From Holacanthus passer (Eukaryota; Chordata; Actinopteri; Pomacanthidae), in NCBI GenBank assembly GCA_025331565.1, contig JAFREQ010000014.1, forward strand, positions 11,272,001 to 11,336,000: a stretch of 64,000 bases of DNA. The letters are read 5' to 3'. Under the pieces are notes generated by a model. It was not told where the DNA came from. It was given only the letters and a program-made list of their open reading frames with translations, and did not search any database. Positions 50,203-63,055 of the stretch are shown in pieces. The translations under genes were made by a program, and so were the position numbers. Within the stretch, counting starts at the first letter, position 1, and each line of letters begins with the position of its first letter.

Positions 50203-52625
50203 TCATTTTTGGCTTGATGAACGTTTGGACCCCTTGCATTTTTTCTGTTGCTCTTTCTCCTTTTCCTGCTGCTTCCTCTCTCTCTTTTTCTCATCCTTGG
50301 CCTCCTTGTACTTCCAGACAGGAGGCTCCAGGTAGCCCCTCTGCCTTTTCTTCTTTTTCTCTTTCTTTGGAGTGGGCTCCCCAGATTTTGTCACTTCAAT
50401 CTTAGGAATACAGCCCGAAGGGAAGATGCTGTTCCTATGTGCCATGCTGCGGGGGAGGACGCTCCTGATGCCGCCTGTCGTCATGCTTTCCCTGCGTTCT
50501 GGGTCATTGCAGCAGGAGGTCAGAGACACAGAGTTGGCCGACACGGCAGTGGGAGAAACTGAGGTGATGGAGCCTTTGCTGTGAGACACCACGCTCTCCT
50601 CCAGCTCCTTGCTGCTGTGCTTTTCGAGCAGTTCAGGCAAGGCAAACCTTCGCTTGCCAATCTCTGGGGGGCTACTGGGACAGAGTGGACGGCAACCAGT
50701 GGCTATTAGGGGGCTGTGGATGCTGGTGGTCATCCGCACCATGTGGTCCATAACCCCATTGTCTTGGGGGTCCTGAGGGAAGCTGAAAGAAAGGCTGTCT
50801 TTTAAGCGCTGCCTCAGCTTCTGACTTGCTGTTTTGGTGGCAGTGGCCTTTGCTACTAGTTGCTTCAGCTCAGGCCACTCAGGAATGTAGCTTTCACAAA
50901 ACTGCTCAGCGATAGGATGAGCCTGCAGGCTGCGTAGTCTTTTGAAAGTCTCAAACCTTCCTGTCCTGAGGACCCAGTCCTTCAGACCTCTCCCTTGAAC
51001 CAGGTCCATTGCATTTATATCTGCACCTGCATGTGAAAACAGAAGAATGTAATAAAAACAAGGAACAAGTTAATAATAATTGGATGCTGAGGGATGTGAG
51101 GACATCAACTGCTTCGTCAACTCAGTAAAATTACCCCACCATGTGGTCACTTTTGGAGCACAGTTCATTGAGTAAAAGTGTAGTAACACTACCAGAAGTA
51201 AACCAGGTCTTTTCACAGTGTGGTGGAGAGGATATAGATTGCAGTCAGGTTAAAACAATATACTAAATCAGGCCAGAGTAAAAATTGTAATAAATCAGTT
51301 CAGCCCATTATTGGAGGAAGGCGTGGTGATTTCAAAGACAATACACTTAATGAATAAAACAAAGAAGAATTAAAAAAAGAAGAACACAAGGCACACATTT
51401 GTATTCCACACATGGCTCAAGTTTGCCTGTAAACAAAACTAGATTATGGACTAATGTTGTCTGTCTCTGACATAATTGGATTTTGAATAGAACGTGGTTG
51501 GATTTTTTTATCGTGCTATCCTAAATGCGTCCCTGTACAGTTTATACAGGACTAATCCCTGTGGCCCAGAGAAAGACCAGATTAGTTCACAGATCAGATA
51601 TTCTGCTTTACTCTGTATATCACATGCATATAACATTTAGTTTTTTTGGTGAATGTTTTCCTGAGCACATGACTTGTGCACAATAGCTGTTGCATCCTAT
51701 GTGCAAATTTTGTTTTCTTTTAAACTGTTAGATATGTACCATAGATGAGCGTCTGCACTAAGAATCTGGGCTGACTGCCTCTGAATAAATCTGTTGTCCA
51801 TGTGTGCACAGACACCAGATGTTCCTCCTATCTGAACTGAGAAATGCTGCAAAGTTTGTAGCAGGTCTTAGGAACCATAAACCTACCATGCATTATCAGG
51901 GCGGATACACACTCTTCTCGGCCCTGCAGGCCTGCCTTGATGAGGGCTGTGAAGCCTCGGGGATCCCTGACCTCAGTGTCCACACCAGAGTAGTAGTTAA
52001 TGATATAGTTGAGAATGGTGATGAAGCCTGGATTGAAAAAAACAACATGATGTTAACAGGGTAGGACAGACATGAGAGTGGGTGTTGTGGAAATGTATTT
52101 ATCATCTGACATGCCTGCCTGGGCAGCAATCATGAGGGCAGTATTGCCATCACTGTCTTGGTGGTTGATGTCAATGAATGGACAAGTGTGCAGCACGGTG
52201 ACAACGTCTACAAATCCCTTGCTCACAGCCAGCATCAATCCATTCTGAGGAGGAGCAAGGTAGAAATAAATTCGTCTTTATATTAAACCTTTTACATTTC
52301 AGAAACATAGACTGAGGTTGTGTCCATGTCACTTTCCTTGTGTGATAAGAAGAAAAATCCATCTCACCCTGCCATTGATGTCAAGCTCCATGGCCTCTTC
52401 TTTGGTGACTCCTCTCTCCAGGATCCTGCGCAGGGACGCAGGATCATTCTTGGCGCAGGCCTCAAACAACGTTTTAGCCGGCTCTGTGTGCTTTTCATCC
52501 GTTTCATAGTCGGGAAGCACCGAGTCGTCGGAAAGCACGCTCCATGAGTCAGAATCATCCAGGAGGCTCTCCGAGTCCTCAGATGGGCCGGCGCCCAGCT
52601 GGGGGTCATAGTTTGCAGTGGCCAT
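50203..52625 (-). CDS. ankrd33: Ankyrin repeat domain-containing protein 33 (photoreceptor ankyrin, PANKY), complete
   Basis: The human homologue is a photoreceptor-enriched nuclear/cytoplasmic protein reported to repress CRX-driven genes. Coding exons in transcript order (minus strand): 52368-52625, 52115-52244, 51887-52027, 50203-51026. They sum to 1353 nt, or 450 residues plus TGA; the human protein is close to this length. The N-terminus (1-50) is acidic and serine-rich (SEDSESLLDDSDSWSVLSDD). Ankyrin repeats cover about 53-205: KTLFEACAKND, NGLMLAVSKGFVDVV, DGNTALMIAAQAG, RGFTALIKAGLQGRE, HGADINAMD. The C-terminal half is low-complexity and ends in a Lys/Glu/Gln-rich segment (KKEKKKKRQRG and EKKRERKQQEKEKEQQKK), probably a charged helix and nuclear signal. 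Intron 2 uses a GC donor. ANKRD33B is the alternative; synteny beside acvrl1 supports ANKRD33. Confidence 0.88.
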
Positions 52626-55600
52626 CGGACCCCCCTGGGATCACACCTGAGTGTCAGGTCCGCTGCACACCACCCACATCTTGAATAGGAAAACATAAGG
52701 TGTTATCATTGACGCAAAATCAACTATTTTTCATTTTCTATTTTTTTTTTCTCCCCCAGCCACAAGTTTGGTCTAAGTTTGGTTTCCTGAGGTGGGTGTG
52801 GTGAAGGGCATAAGTCAAACTCAGACATAAGAAGAGATAAACCCTGCATTGCCCAACCAGAGCTCATTCTATGAAGACTGATTAAGAGAAGTGTAATGCA
52901 ATTTTGCATTAAAAGAATAGCCCTAATTGCCACTTAACAAATGCTGTGCATGTGAAAAATATTGGTGATTGTGGAAATATTTGTGTGCAAGAGGTGCATT
53001 TTGTTAGTGCTCTCTAATTTAGGAGTTTACATGTTTTCGTCTCCTAAAAATAAGCAACCTACAATAGTTCAAGTTGTGCAAGACTTACAACAAAATGCTG
53101 GCACTCTTTGAAGTTAACACGTTAAACAGAGCTGAAGACCTGAAAGGGCCTTGTCTGTACGGCACAATGCCTAAAGAAGATAAGAAGCTTCACTTCACCT
53201 CAGCCATCCTGTCACAGCGGCTGATCAGTAAGTCTGTGATTTCTAAGATGGGCAAGCTGACTGTATAACATGCTTTTTGCCAGTGTTTGTTCACAAACTC
53301 ATTATAGAATAGAAGAGTTACTGTGACTCTCATAGCAAACAAATATTTAAATTATATTTATTAATACTCAGAAATGCGTAAAATTGTGGAAGGAATTTAT
53401 CTATCAATAAATAACAAGTGCAGTAAATGGTAAAAAAAAAAACCCTCTGTACATCTGCAGAAGCTCAGTCTGTGAAAGTAATGTGAATGAAAGCGTAGTA
53501 GGAGGAGTGTACTGGGTCAAGACAGGCCATATGGTGCTGGAAGCAATGGGAGGCAAGGCTAGTGACAGCATCTGTCATGGTGTCTTAACCGTGTCACACT
53601 ACTCTGCAGTACAAGCATGCTGGGCTTTTCAGTGGTTTTCTGCTGTAAATCAATAAAGCATACAAAAGGAATTACTACATATATTATGTTTGTATGAAGA
53701 ATATTTTGAAACCAGCGAAGACACAGTTTGGCTCAGACTTAGGACGGGATAGACGGAGTTGTTCTTAATGATCTGAAGGAGCTGCAGATGAGAGTGAGAA
53801 AGAGCTTGACTGCTTTCCAGTGTGGGATTGAGGGTTTCAGTTGTCAAGCTGCCTTGGCCCCGCATACATCACGACACCATATCCACACTAGGTACAAATT
53901 CACACAGATAACTCCTTGCACAACGCGGTTGATGATTATTCAATTAATGCTAAGTGATTACAATAACAGCATCTTTTGGACGAGCTAATGCCAGAAAGAA
54001 CTGCTCAACTCCTTTCATCTCACATGCGTATGTTACTGCTTCAGCACTGTGTCCTGCAGAAGAATAAAGATTCCTGTCACACAAGCTTTACTCTCTCTTC
54101 CACCTTCTGTACAAACATAGAAAGCTCCTACTTTAACTCTTACTTGTGGCCTCACACCTCCTGCTGAGCCACACTTTGAAATCTGGACAAGCATCTTCCT
54201 CTAAATCCCAAATATGAGCTGTCGATGTCAAACTGACAAACTGCGGAATAAAGATGTAAAAATATGCAACCAAAGCAAAGTGAAGCACTTCTTAGTACAA
54301 ATAGTCAAAGTTTTACCCTAAAAAATCCAGCCATCTGGTCAGTCAGTCCTCTTCTCTTTTTTCCCTTGCTCTCGTCGATTAAACCATCTTCATATTTTGG
54401 ACTTCCACTTGTCCTCTTGGCTCTTGGTAGAAACTGGTTAAGTTTAAGTTTCTCAAACTGACTCCAGCTGAATGCCTCCCCCCTCCCTTCATCTCTCCTA
54501 CTGGCCAGTTAGGCTGCCTCATCAGCCGGCAATCCGTCCAGGTCCCAACATAGACTCTGCTGTCCTAAGTCAGGCAACATGCTCTCTCCCTCTCATCCTG
54601 ATTATAGAAGATTTAAGGATTAAGAGAAAGAAACAGACAGCAGCCAACCTTGCTCCCCTTACAGTCTGTTGAGTTAGTCTGCTCTCTCCTTCCTCGTCTC
54701 TCTCTCTCGCTTGTCTCTGCAGCTATCTCAGAATCTGTCCGTCCTCAGCTCTCTGTTGTCCGTCTGTTGTGTCACAGAAAACTCTCTAACGGCCCAAATA
54801 AGTGCTGTGACTGAATCATGGAGGCTGTGGCTCCCTAATCTGCTGTACTGCTGAGGACCCCCTGCCTGAGTAATTTCAGTGTGTCTGTGTGATGGGAGAC
54901 AGCGTCTTGAGTCTGTTTTCCCATGGAAATCCATTTGCTGGGACAACAAACTCATCCTGCTGTTACTCTAAGCCAGGGGGCTTTGGTGGTATAGATTCCC
55001 ATGACAGGGATGACATGACACACACAAACACGAAACACATGGACACTGTGCTCAAATACAAGTCACTAAGCACACACAAACACAAGTCATTGTTATATTT
55101 TGCATTTTTTACTATTTAACTGTCCTATTACAGTCTTTGCTGCTGTGCACTGCAAATTTCCCCACTGAGGGACGAATAAAGGTTCATCTTATCTTATCTT
55201 ATCTTATCTTATGCACACAGATGCTGTAAATGTTGGAGCAAGCGACTGATTTACCAAATCTGCATGTTGCATTAGAAGAAAACGAAGCAGACTTACAAAA
55301 TGTTTGTCTGAAAGAGTTCAAAGAGCGTGCATATTTTCACCTATACTTAATTTAATTGTCTTTTTAGCTTGGTTAAGTTTTGCGTCAACACAAATATCAA
55401 AAGTTCAAATAACCCAAGTGCACTTGTAATCTTATATTCCAGTTATAAGAGACCAGGTTAACATATGTGAACAGGAATATCGTGTTAACGATATCACAGT
55501 CTGAATCACGTGGTTTCAAAAGTGCATGTAAACAGATTAACCCTGATATTTAATTGATCCAGTAGGGCCAATCTGTGACTTTGTGCATGTGCATGTGGTT

Positions 55601-57354
55601 ATGCCACAGCTTCTCTATGTTAGAGGATGCACACTGCCCCCTTCTGATCAAACTGGGTAATGCAGTGCATTGATAGGAGCTTTGTTTATGTGTAGTTGAA
55701 CAAGATATTCAGATAGCTCATGGTTAAAACAGCCATAACATTGATCCTCACGGTCGGATGTAGCTGCTGTCTACATAAAGAAATATATGTATAAATTCAC
55801 AACAAAGGCACATCTTGTTTGCTCTGATCTCCACTTTGCACTTTGAGTGGAACATACTATCAACAAGTTATTATCAGATGTTTCACACCAGCATGATTAA
55901 CAAGCAGAATTATCCTGAGTTCAGATGTCCGTCATTATAGAAGCTCGTCTGGTCCAAATAAAGCCACTGTGACAAATTGGACACTCATTCTAAAGCACAT
56001 TGAGAAACATGTTGTTGATACCACCCAGCTGAAGCTGACACACCTCCAACAACATAATCCCAGTAAATCCCATCAAATGGCCCGGCCAATTCCTTAACAG
56101 AAGCTGCCTCTTCGGCTGCAAGCCATCAGATCAGACCTATAGCATCACACTAACCTGGCCCATTACTTAAAAAGGTGCTATGTTTAGAAAGAAGGGTGGG
56201 TCTTGACTTTTGATATGAAACACAGGAAGAGGAAAATGTTTGGAGGCCAAGATTCACAGTTTATGAAAGGCCAAAACAGAAATCAAGTTGATAGGAATAA
56301 ATACAGAAGAAGAGGACCTGTGTGTGATTTCAGTGTTTTTCCTTTATCCATTTACAAGAATGATCTGACTGCTTTACCAGACGAGGGCAGCACAGCATAC
56401 TCAGACAGAAGGTTGGTTGCTTGTCTCCAAAACCAAAGCTCCGGCCTCTCAAAGAAAATCCAACAGATTTTTACAAATGATTACTAATCTGATGCGTGAG
56501 CCGAGGAACATTTCGTTCTGATTCCCACCTCTTGATAGTGCTCACACTTTCCTTTTAGGGTCCGAGTTATTTTTCATCCTATTCTGCAAATTCCTCGCAG
56601 AGACATTCACTCATCACTGCGAAAAGGCTGTCCAACTCGTCCCCAGACACCAGCGTGCCCAGCAGAGGTCAGTGGTAGAGCAAAAGAACTTGGAAAGAAG
56701 CTTGGGAAGCAATGAACTAAGATTAGCCAGCTTAGTGACTGATTCTAAAGACAGCCATGTGCTCAGCTAATATTAGATTGTTGGCAGTCTCTCCAGGACT
56801 GGTCTTACCAGCACTTTGCTCAGACTCTGTGAGCATCTGCTGTATTATTTCCAGCTATGTGGCTAAAGACTGAACCCCCTCCTCTGCTTCTTGCCCTAAA
56901 GCGTCTAAAAGCCTCCAGGGATCAGGTGAATGGAAGGAAACAGCGAGGAAACAAAGCTAAACTTGTTCATGTAAGGCAAGGAGGAGATTTGGGGAGATTT
57001 GGGAAAACCTATTACAATGGGAAGTGGACGTTTGTGGTGTTTGTGCTTTGACTCGAGGGTGGGTGAATAAGGCACGGGGAACAAACGCTGCACACTGAGG
57101 AAATGATTTGTTTAGAGGCGGAGTACGCAAACCTTTTCCTTAGGAAGGGCAAAATGAAACTTGCTTTGGGCTGGGTTAGGGTTAGTTTAGGTCAAGAAAA
57201 ACATAAAAAGGTACACAAGTATGATAATGTGAGCACCACAGCTCCCTCAATATGTTCTTTCACCTTCTGTGCTTCTTTATAAGTGCATATACACATTATT
57301 CATAGTACTGTTTCAAAATAAAAAAAAGGAATGTAGCCCATACAGATAGATGGA
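52626..57354. other. Region upstream of ankrd33
   Basis: It should contain the ankrd33 promoter, but no TATA box or clear CRX site was pinned down. Pyrimidine-rich sequence is present near 54640-54720, plus one retroelement tail (55138-55211). The ORF at 56203-56487 has no family resemblance. No supported gene. Confidence 0.55.
55138..55211 (+). mobile_element. 3' tail of a non-LTR retroelement with (ATCTT)n
   Basis: TGCTGCTGTGCACTGCAAAT followed by TTCCCCACTGAGGGACGAAT, AAAGG and five or so ATCTT units. It is the best preserved of the four copies in the window and the one that shows the tail repeat clearly. Confidence 0.7.
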
Positions 57355-57842
57355 CAACCCTGAATCAAAAAATGTTAAAAACATAAATAAAAAACCCCCA
57401 ATGCAATCACTTGCAAATTAACTTAACAGTAGTGACATCAATACAATCATGTGTTTGACAAAGTGTTGAACCTCTCTCCATCCTTGCTTGTGAACGACTA
57501 AGTCTTTCCAGGATGAACCTTTCATACCCAATCATGATACCATCACCTGTTACCAATGAATCTGTTTACCTGTGGAATGATCCAAACAGGTGTTTTTGGA
57601 TCAGTCCACAACTTTCACAGTCTTTTGTTGCTGCTGTCCCAACTTGCTTGAAACATGTTGCTGCCATCAAATTCAGAATAAGCAGATATTTACAAAAATC
57701 AATCTAGTTGATGAGGTCAAACATTAAATATATTGTCTTTGTTCTGTTTTCAATTGAGTATATGTCAAAAAGGTTTAGCAAATGATCACATTCGGTTTTA
57801 TTTATGTTTTACGCAGTGTCACAACTTTTTTGGAATCAGGTT
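57355..57842. mobile_element. MITE-like element with long terminal inverted repeats
   Basis: The left end (AACCCTGAATCAAAAAATGT ... AAAACATAAATAAAA) and the reverse complement of the right end (AACCTGATTCCAAAAAAGTT ... AAAACATAAATAAAA) match over about 45 bp with small gaps. The element is about 490 bp, with no transposase ORF. It resembles a non-autonomous DNA transposon common in fish; superfamily not assigned. Confidence 0.7.
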
Positions 57843-58960
57843 TATATATATTACAGTTAGCAATTACTGAAAAGACAACAGCTACAAAATTTCTTCCAGT
57901 TTCATTCACATTCAAACATTTTGCTCTTTTGATTTGATCATATCAGTGACAAATGGCGCACAGTGAAAAACATGAAGAATTGCGAAGATAAACGTTACTT
58001 GGTGTAGACACAGGTCTGACAGTGGGGAGAAACATGATTGCATGTTTGACAGGCACTGGATACTCGTTGAAAGGGTGATAATCCAATCTTCTGTATTGAA
58101 AGAGTATAATTCCTACAGTCCAAAACTATAAAAGGCCGAAAGTGGTTATATGTGTCAGTTGTGTAGCATTATCATCAATCACGTTTTTGCTGCCCTGGTT
58201 TAAGGGAAGTGGTTCTGATGTGTCTACAGTCGGTCTTGACCTTGTGCTAATGACCGATGTGAGTGATGTGGTCATTGAAAGCAACTTTAGCTTCTACCAA
58301 TTCCAAGCGTGGCGTTTCCAAATGTTCTCACATTTTTACTCCACCTCCGCTGGTAATTTCTTCACTTTTGTTGAAGATGAATTTTACTATAAGCCCTGAT
58401 AAAGTTGTGCTTTTTAATTCCTTCACTGCAAGAGCTTCATGGCTAATGTGAAACTTAGAAGTCTGTCTCAGCTCAGTGAAAACACATAAGCCGGAAAAAG
58501 AGAAAGTCACACAGAGGAAATGCAAACGCCAGGCAAGTCAAATAGATGCAAATCCTTCAATCTGAAAGAGGGAGATTTACAGTTACAATCCTTGGGCGTA
58601 ATAAATGTAGTTGTTAGGCCCAGTATGAAAGAATTTTCTAAAATATTATCAATTCTTTGCAGTTTTTAAAAAAGCTTTATAGAAGGGAATATCAGGAATA
58701 TTTTTTATTATTCTATTATTTAACTATTAAAACTTAAACCATCACAGAAGCACTTGGTGATGAATTTTAAAAATCTGTGGCTGCCGATGTAGAAATTAAA
58801 GGGATATATTTATGATTTCATCTTCAACATCAAATTATTAAAAACGCTGCAGTGAACAATCAAGAAAGTAATGACAGATGTAGGTATGTATGTATTTCAA
58901 GGAAATGGAAAGGAAAATATGAAAAATAGAAACTTTCTCTCACGCATGCTCCATGGCCAT

Positions 58961-59213
58961 TAGAGCTGCAACGACTTGTCAGTTAGTTGATTGGAAAAAA
59001 ATGAATTGCCAAATATGACACTTTGATAATCGAGTAATCAGTTCAGTTCATTTTTCAAGCAAAAATGTCAAACATTTGCTGGTTCCAGCTTCCTAAATTC
59101 AAGGCTTTGCTTTGATTCTTTTTGTCATTTATGACATAAATAAAGAGTCTTAGAGTTTTTACATTTTGTAGACTAAATGACGATAATGAAAATAATCATT
59201 AGTTGCAGCCCTA
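58961..59213. mobile_element. Short hAT-like MITE (253 bp)
   Basis: The ends are TAGAGCTGCAAC and GTTGCAGCCCTA, imperfect inverted repeats (11 of 12). Flanks ATGGCCAT (58953-58960) and GTGACCAT (59214-59221) match 6 of 8 and could be a decayed 8-bp target duplication, as hAT elements make. The terminal phrase is typical of abundant fish MITEs. No coding capacity. Confidence 0.7.
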
Positions 59214-60702
59214 GTGACCATTTGATTACATCTGAGTTGACTTGAATGTACCAGTCCCTGTTGGAGTTTCAAAACAAGACTCTCAGCATAGTTATTACTG
59301 CATGACTATTTTGGTACAAACATTTCCGAGATTTACTTTTCCACCCTGCTGGTGCATCTCCTTCCTGGACCCGGCCCATTTAACCCCTTGACATTTGGAC
59401 ACATGATCATTAGGGGTTGTGACTCCTAATAGTTATTGTGACCTGTTTATAAGAATTCAGATTCTCAATAACAGGTGATCCAACAATCTTTGCAGCCTGA
59501 ATGCTCACTTTTGTTGTAATACATGAACCAAGTTTGATCATTATGGTGCACTCCAGTGAAAATGAAATACACACATCCCCATACACACTTATTTCCATGA
59601 TCTCTGTGTGGCCTGCAGGGTCAATCTGTCAGTAAACAGTGTTGCAAACCTTCAAACTTTTAATGACAAATTATCCTTAGTTGCCAAAAAACAAACAACC
59701 CTGGTTTGATTAATCAGTCGTTCAGCAGTTGCATAAGTTGTGTAAGATGTGTGTGCAATTGGTGACAGTCTCTTAAATAGTTGAGCTTCATGGGCTGTGT
59801 GTTCATACCTTATTTGGGGCTGCCCCGCTGCTCAAGAGTTCACACAATCCATGTGTCACTGCCTGAGACTTGGGCTAAGATGAAGAGAGAGTGCGGGGTG
59901 CCAGGTTCAAAGAAAGACCATAAGAGAGAGATATAGAAAAGATTGAGATAGTTTGACATGGGGAAAAGAATCCAAGTGGTGAAGACAAAGAGGAAAAAAT
60001 GAAAGAAGAGAAAGACTGATGTAAGGAGGAGAGGTTTTGGGGAGGGGGGTGGTGATCGTCCATAGCCAATGAAGAACAAGAAAGGAGGATTTCAGGGAGG
60101 GTGATGTGCTCAGTCCTGAAGTCACGTCTCACCGTTTCAGCACTCAAGACAGAAGGACAGGAAGAGACCAAGCTCACAGAGAAATACTTCCACAGTCACT
60201 CAGAGGGATGACGAAGAAGAGGACAGCTCACTCTGCTCAAGAGGGCCCAAGAAAATCTTCTGTCTGAGTTTCCGGGGGAAGCTTATATTGGGAGCACAAG
60301 GTGGATGTTTGCACTGGACTGGAGTTAGAGACACCTCCAGCCAGCTCACCTGTGTCTGAACTGTGGGAGGTGAGAGAGGGACAAGGAGCTCTGAGGGTCC
60401 TGTCCAAGCTCATGTTCCCAGGTCCAGACAGAAACATTTCCCCCCTCTCTCTCTCCCAGGATCAATTATTCATATGCATGAGGTTTCCTGTGTGTCAGGG
60501 TAGAACAAGGCGGGCTGCGGTGGCTCAGCTCCAAACTGTGGCATAGTGCGATGTGAGAGCGAGAGCTGAAGGAGCAAAAAGCAGGCGGACAAGAGGGATA
60601 GAGGACACAGAGCGGGAGGGAAAGGAAGGTTGTGTAAGAGCTGGAGATCAAAGGTCACGACAGCAGAGGAGAATAATTTCAGGAGAGCTTTTGCTTGGGA
60701 GA
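59214..60702. other. Non-coding, purine-rich towards the right
   Basis: From about 59870 the plus strand is rich in GA, as seen in some 5' UTRs, but no supported exon was found before the tentative one at 60703. No other feature was recognised. Confidence 0.5.
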
Positions 60703-62783
60703 ATGAAGGCTCTACAGAAGAATCAGGGACGCACTGACCAGATGTTGGGAGCCATGGCTGACGTGCTTACTTCTGTGGCCATGCCCAATCAACAGTGGGT
60801 GAGTTGTAGAGCTGTTTGTATATTTACTGGCTGTTTATATGAGAGCACGATGCCACAAATTCAAAAAGAAAGCAATAGACACATATGGAGGTATTTTTCA
60901 GGGCTCGCAGGGCATGATGTCCAGTTTATCTCGGGCCCACATCACTGCATACCAAGTTTATTTTATGGCATCTCAAAACTTTGTCATAAGCCTAAAATGG
61001 TCAAGCCAGACAAGCAGAGAGAGAGGGATGGAAGGATAGTCTCTGTTCAGTGCTTAGGAGGAATCTTGGATGTTTCAGAGGAACAGGAAGCAGAGTAGCA
61101 GTGATTAAACCATCTGACCATAAACACACTCATGCAGGTCTAACACCTCACTGCAACCAGGCAATTTTCATCCTTCCTTCCCTATGATTTATCTTCCTCT
61201 GCCTCTCTTTCGTTCTCACATACACATGTAGAGGTGTCTGCATTAAAACAGAGAATTATTACAGGTTTCATAAAATAATCACATCAATTCATTCTTGAAT
61301 ATAAATACTATTCACCCACTTATATCACCCGCGTCAAACACATATATATGCAACCAATGTTGTGTCTACGTAAAATCCACACACAAATTGCATTCATTAA
61401 ACTTGATTAAAGTACAGTGTGTTACAAAACATCTGGAAATTGGGTTTCTTTAAAATCTTTCTTCTAAAATCTATCTTCATACATCATTTCCTCGCTGGCA
61501 GAGAGTGGTAAAAAACATAACAGTGATTATAATCTCGCTCCTTTGCTGCAGAGGACTGATAACTCGGCTTGGCTCTTAACCTCCACTCCGCTGCTGCTGG
61601 GTTTAAACTGAAGATTAAAATCTGCTGTCTGAGAAGCAGTTCTGATCCGAGCTCTGTGGCAAAAGTTGGACCTCAACCATTTGTGTTGCATTCTTGCTCA
61701 GTGTGTAATGGAGAAAAGGATGAAAAAGATGCAGGGAATAGTGGAAAAAAACAGCCAGTGGTATACTGTTTTGTGGTTATGTGACCAAAAGCACTCTGTA
61801 CAATCTTACCATCACTTCCTCCTTGAGAGCTGGACTCCACCGCTGACAAAGGCATCTCTGTGTGTAGCTCTCAGAGGGGGGTGAGGCGGACCTCCCATCA
61901 AGCGAGGAGGAAAAGGGGCCTGTGCAGGGCCAGTGGGAACCAGAGGAGCAGGAGTGGGAGCAGCAGGCTTCCGCAACAGAAAACCCAGAGCGGACAGAAA
62001 GAACAGGTAAGACCTGAAAGGGCTGCACTGAGCGTGACAGAACATTTTGTGAACCCCCCCCCCCCCTCAAAACCTACAATGCTAGTTCAAACATCGTCCC
62101 TCACCAAACCAGTCGGAGCTCAGAGACTCACCGAAACACAAACTTCCAGACTCGACTTTGATTCTTTGTGTGAAACGTCTCAGATTTCTGTGCAGGGACA
62201 TCTAAAACAATCTCAGTCACTTTGATGGAAAACCTCTGGCTACAATCTGTGTTGTTGTTAACATGTGTACACTGATGATTTCTTTATTGTTTTTACACTA
62301 TGTCATGAATCATCTATGAGTGTGTACATGCCACGTGAACCACTGCCCAGGCCTTTAGTTTCAGCTCAGCCTATTCTTTGCATGTTCACCATATGTGAAT
62401 TCAGGATAAAAACAGGCCCATCCTTCATATCTGATAGTGGTCATTAGGCTGTAATAACTTCAGTATCTGATTGGCGTCACCTGAGCATTGGTAGTTTACT
62501 CTTATTAAACTCCACCCTCTGTATCCTCTATTAGCACTGATAGCAGAAAATTGCTTGGCTGTAATGTACCGTGCATAAGTACGTTAGAGGAGAAGGAGTT
62601 CTTGTGTGTATGCGCATACACATGCGATTCTGCATTCCAGATGGGGCAAGAAAACATGTTCAGCTGCCTCCCTTCCCCTTCTGCCCCAACACTGTTGCTT
62701 GCACTTATTTTGATTTTGCTGTGAAAGGGTTTGCGTGCATTGCCATTTTCCTTGGGTGGAATGAAACAAAAGGAGCTTTGTAG
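60703..62783 (+). CDS. Tentative three-exon small-protein gene (hypothetical)
   Basis: Not recognised as any known family. Three segments splice in phase: 60703-60798 (ATG; ends CAGTGG|gtgagt), 61868-62006 (acceptor ctctgtgtgtag; donor GAACAG|gtaaga) and 62641-62783 (acceptor ctgcattccag; TAG at 62781-62783). Together they give 378 nt, or 125 residues. Exon 1 looks like an amphipathic helix (RTDQMLGAMADVLTSVAM). Exon 2 is very acidic (EADLPSSEEEKG, EPEEQEWEQQ). Exon 3 has Cys residues and a hydrophobic stretch (VKGFACIAIFLGW). Weaknesses: each frame is short enough to be open by chance, no AATAAA was noticed downstream, and the middle of exon 2 is compositionally biased. It could equally be untranslated exons of a neighbouring gene. 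Confidence 0.22.
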
Positions 62784-63024
62784 TTGGGTTTGGGTTAGAG
62801 GGAGTGTGTGTGTATACATGGGGGGGGGTTCGTCGGTGCGTACCATGTGGCTGAACCACTAACTGTCGTGCAGAATGGTACGCAGAGTACGTAAGAGGTG
62901 TGAGCGAGGCCAGAGGGAGCTATCAGCGATGCTTATCTGTAAAGGTCTTACTTGGATGGCGTGTGCTGTTGAGGTTAATGCTACCAAATATTATATCTGC
63001 ATACAGCTCATGGCTCAGAAAAGC

Positions 63025-63050
<26 letters not shown>
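63025..63050 (+). repeat. Poly(A) homopolymer
   Basis: Twenty-six A residues. No upstream poly(A) signal is adjacent, so it is probably a simple repeat or a retroelement remnant. Confidence 0.9.

Positions 63051-63055
<5 letters not shown>

Noticed and set aside
52107..52114. Alternative GT donor 4 nt inside the ankrd33 intron
   Set aside because: It shifts the frame and reaches a stop within the next exon, whereas the GC donor keeps the ankyrin-repeat frame.
52840..52900. Possible CRX-type site (TTAATC on the minus strand) upstream of ankrd33
   Set aside because: A single 6-mer match is expected by chance in this much A/T-rich sequence; not enough to annotate.
56203..56487. 94-codon plus-strand ORF upstream of ankrd33
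   Set aside because: No family resemblance, no flanking splice signals that extend it, and length compatible with chance.
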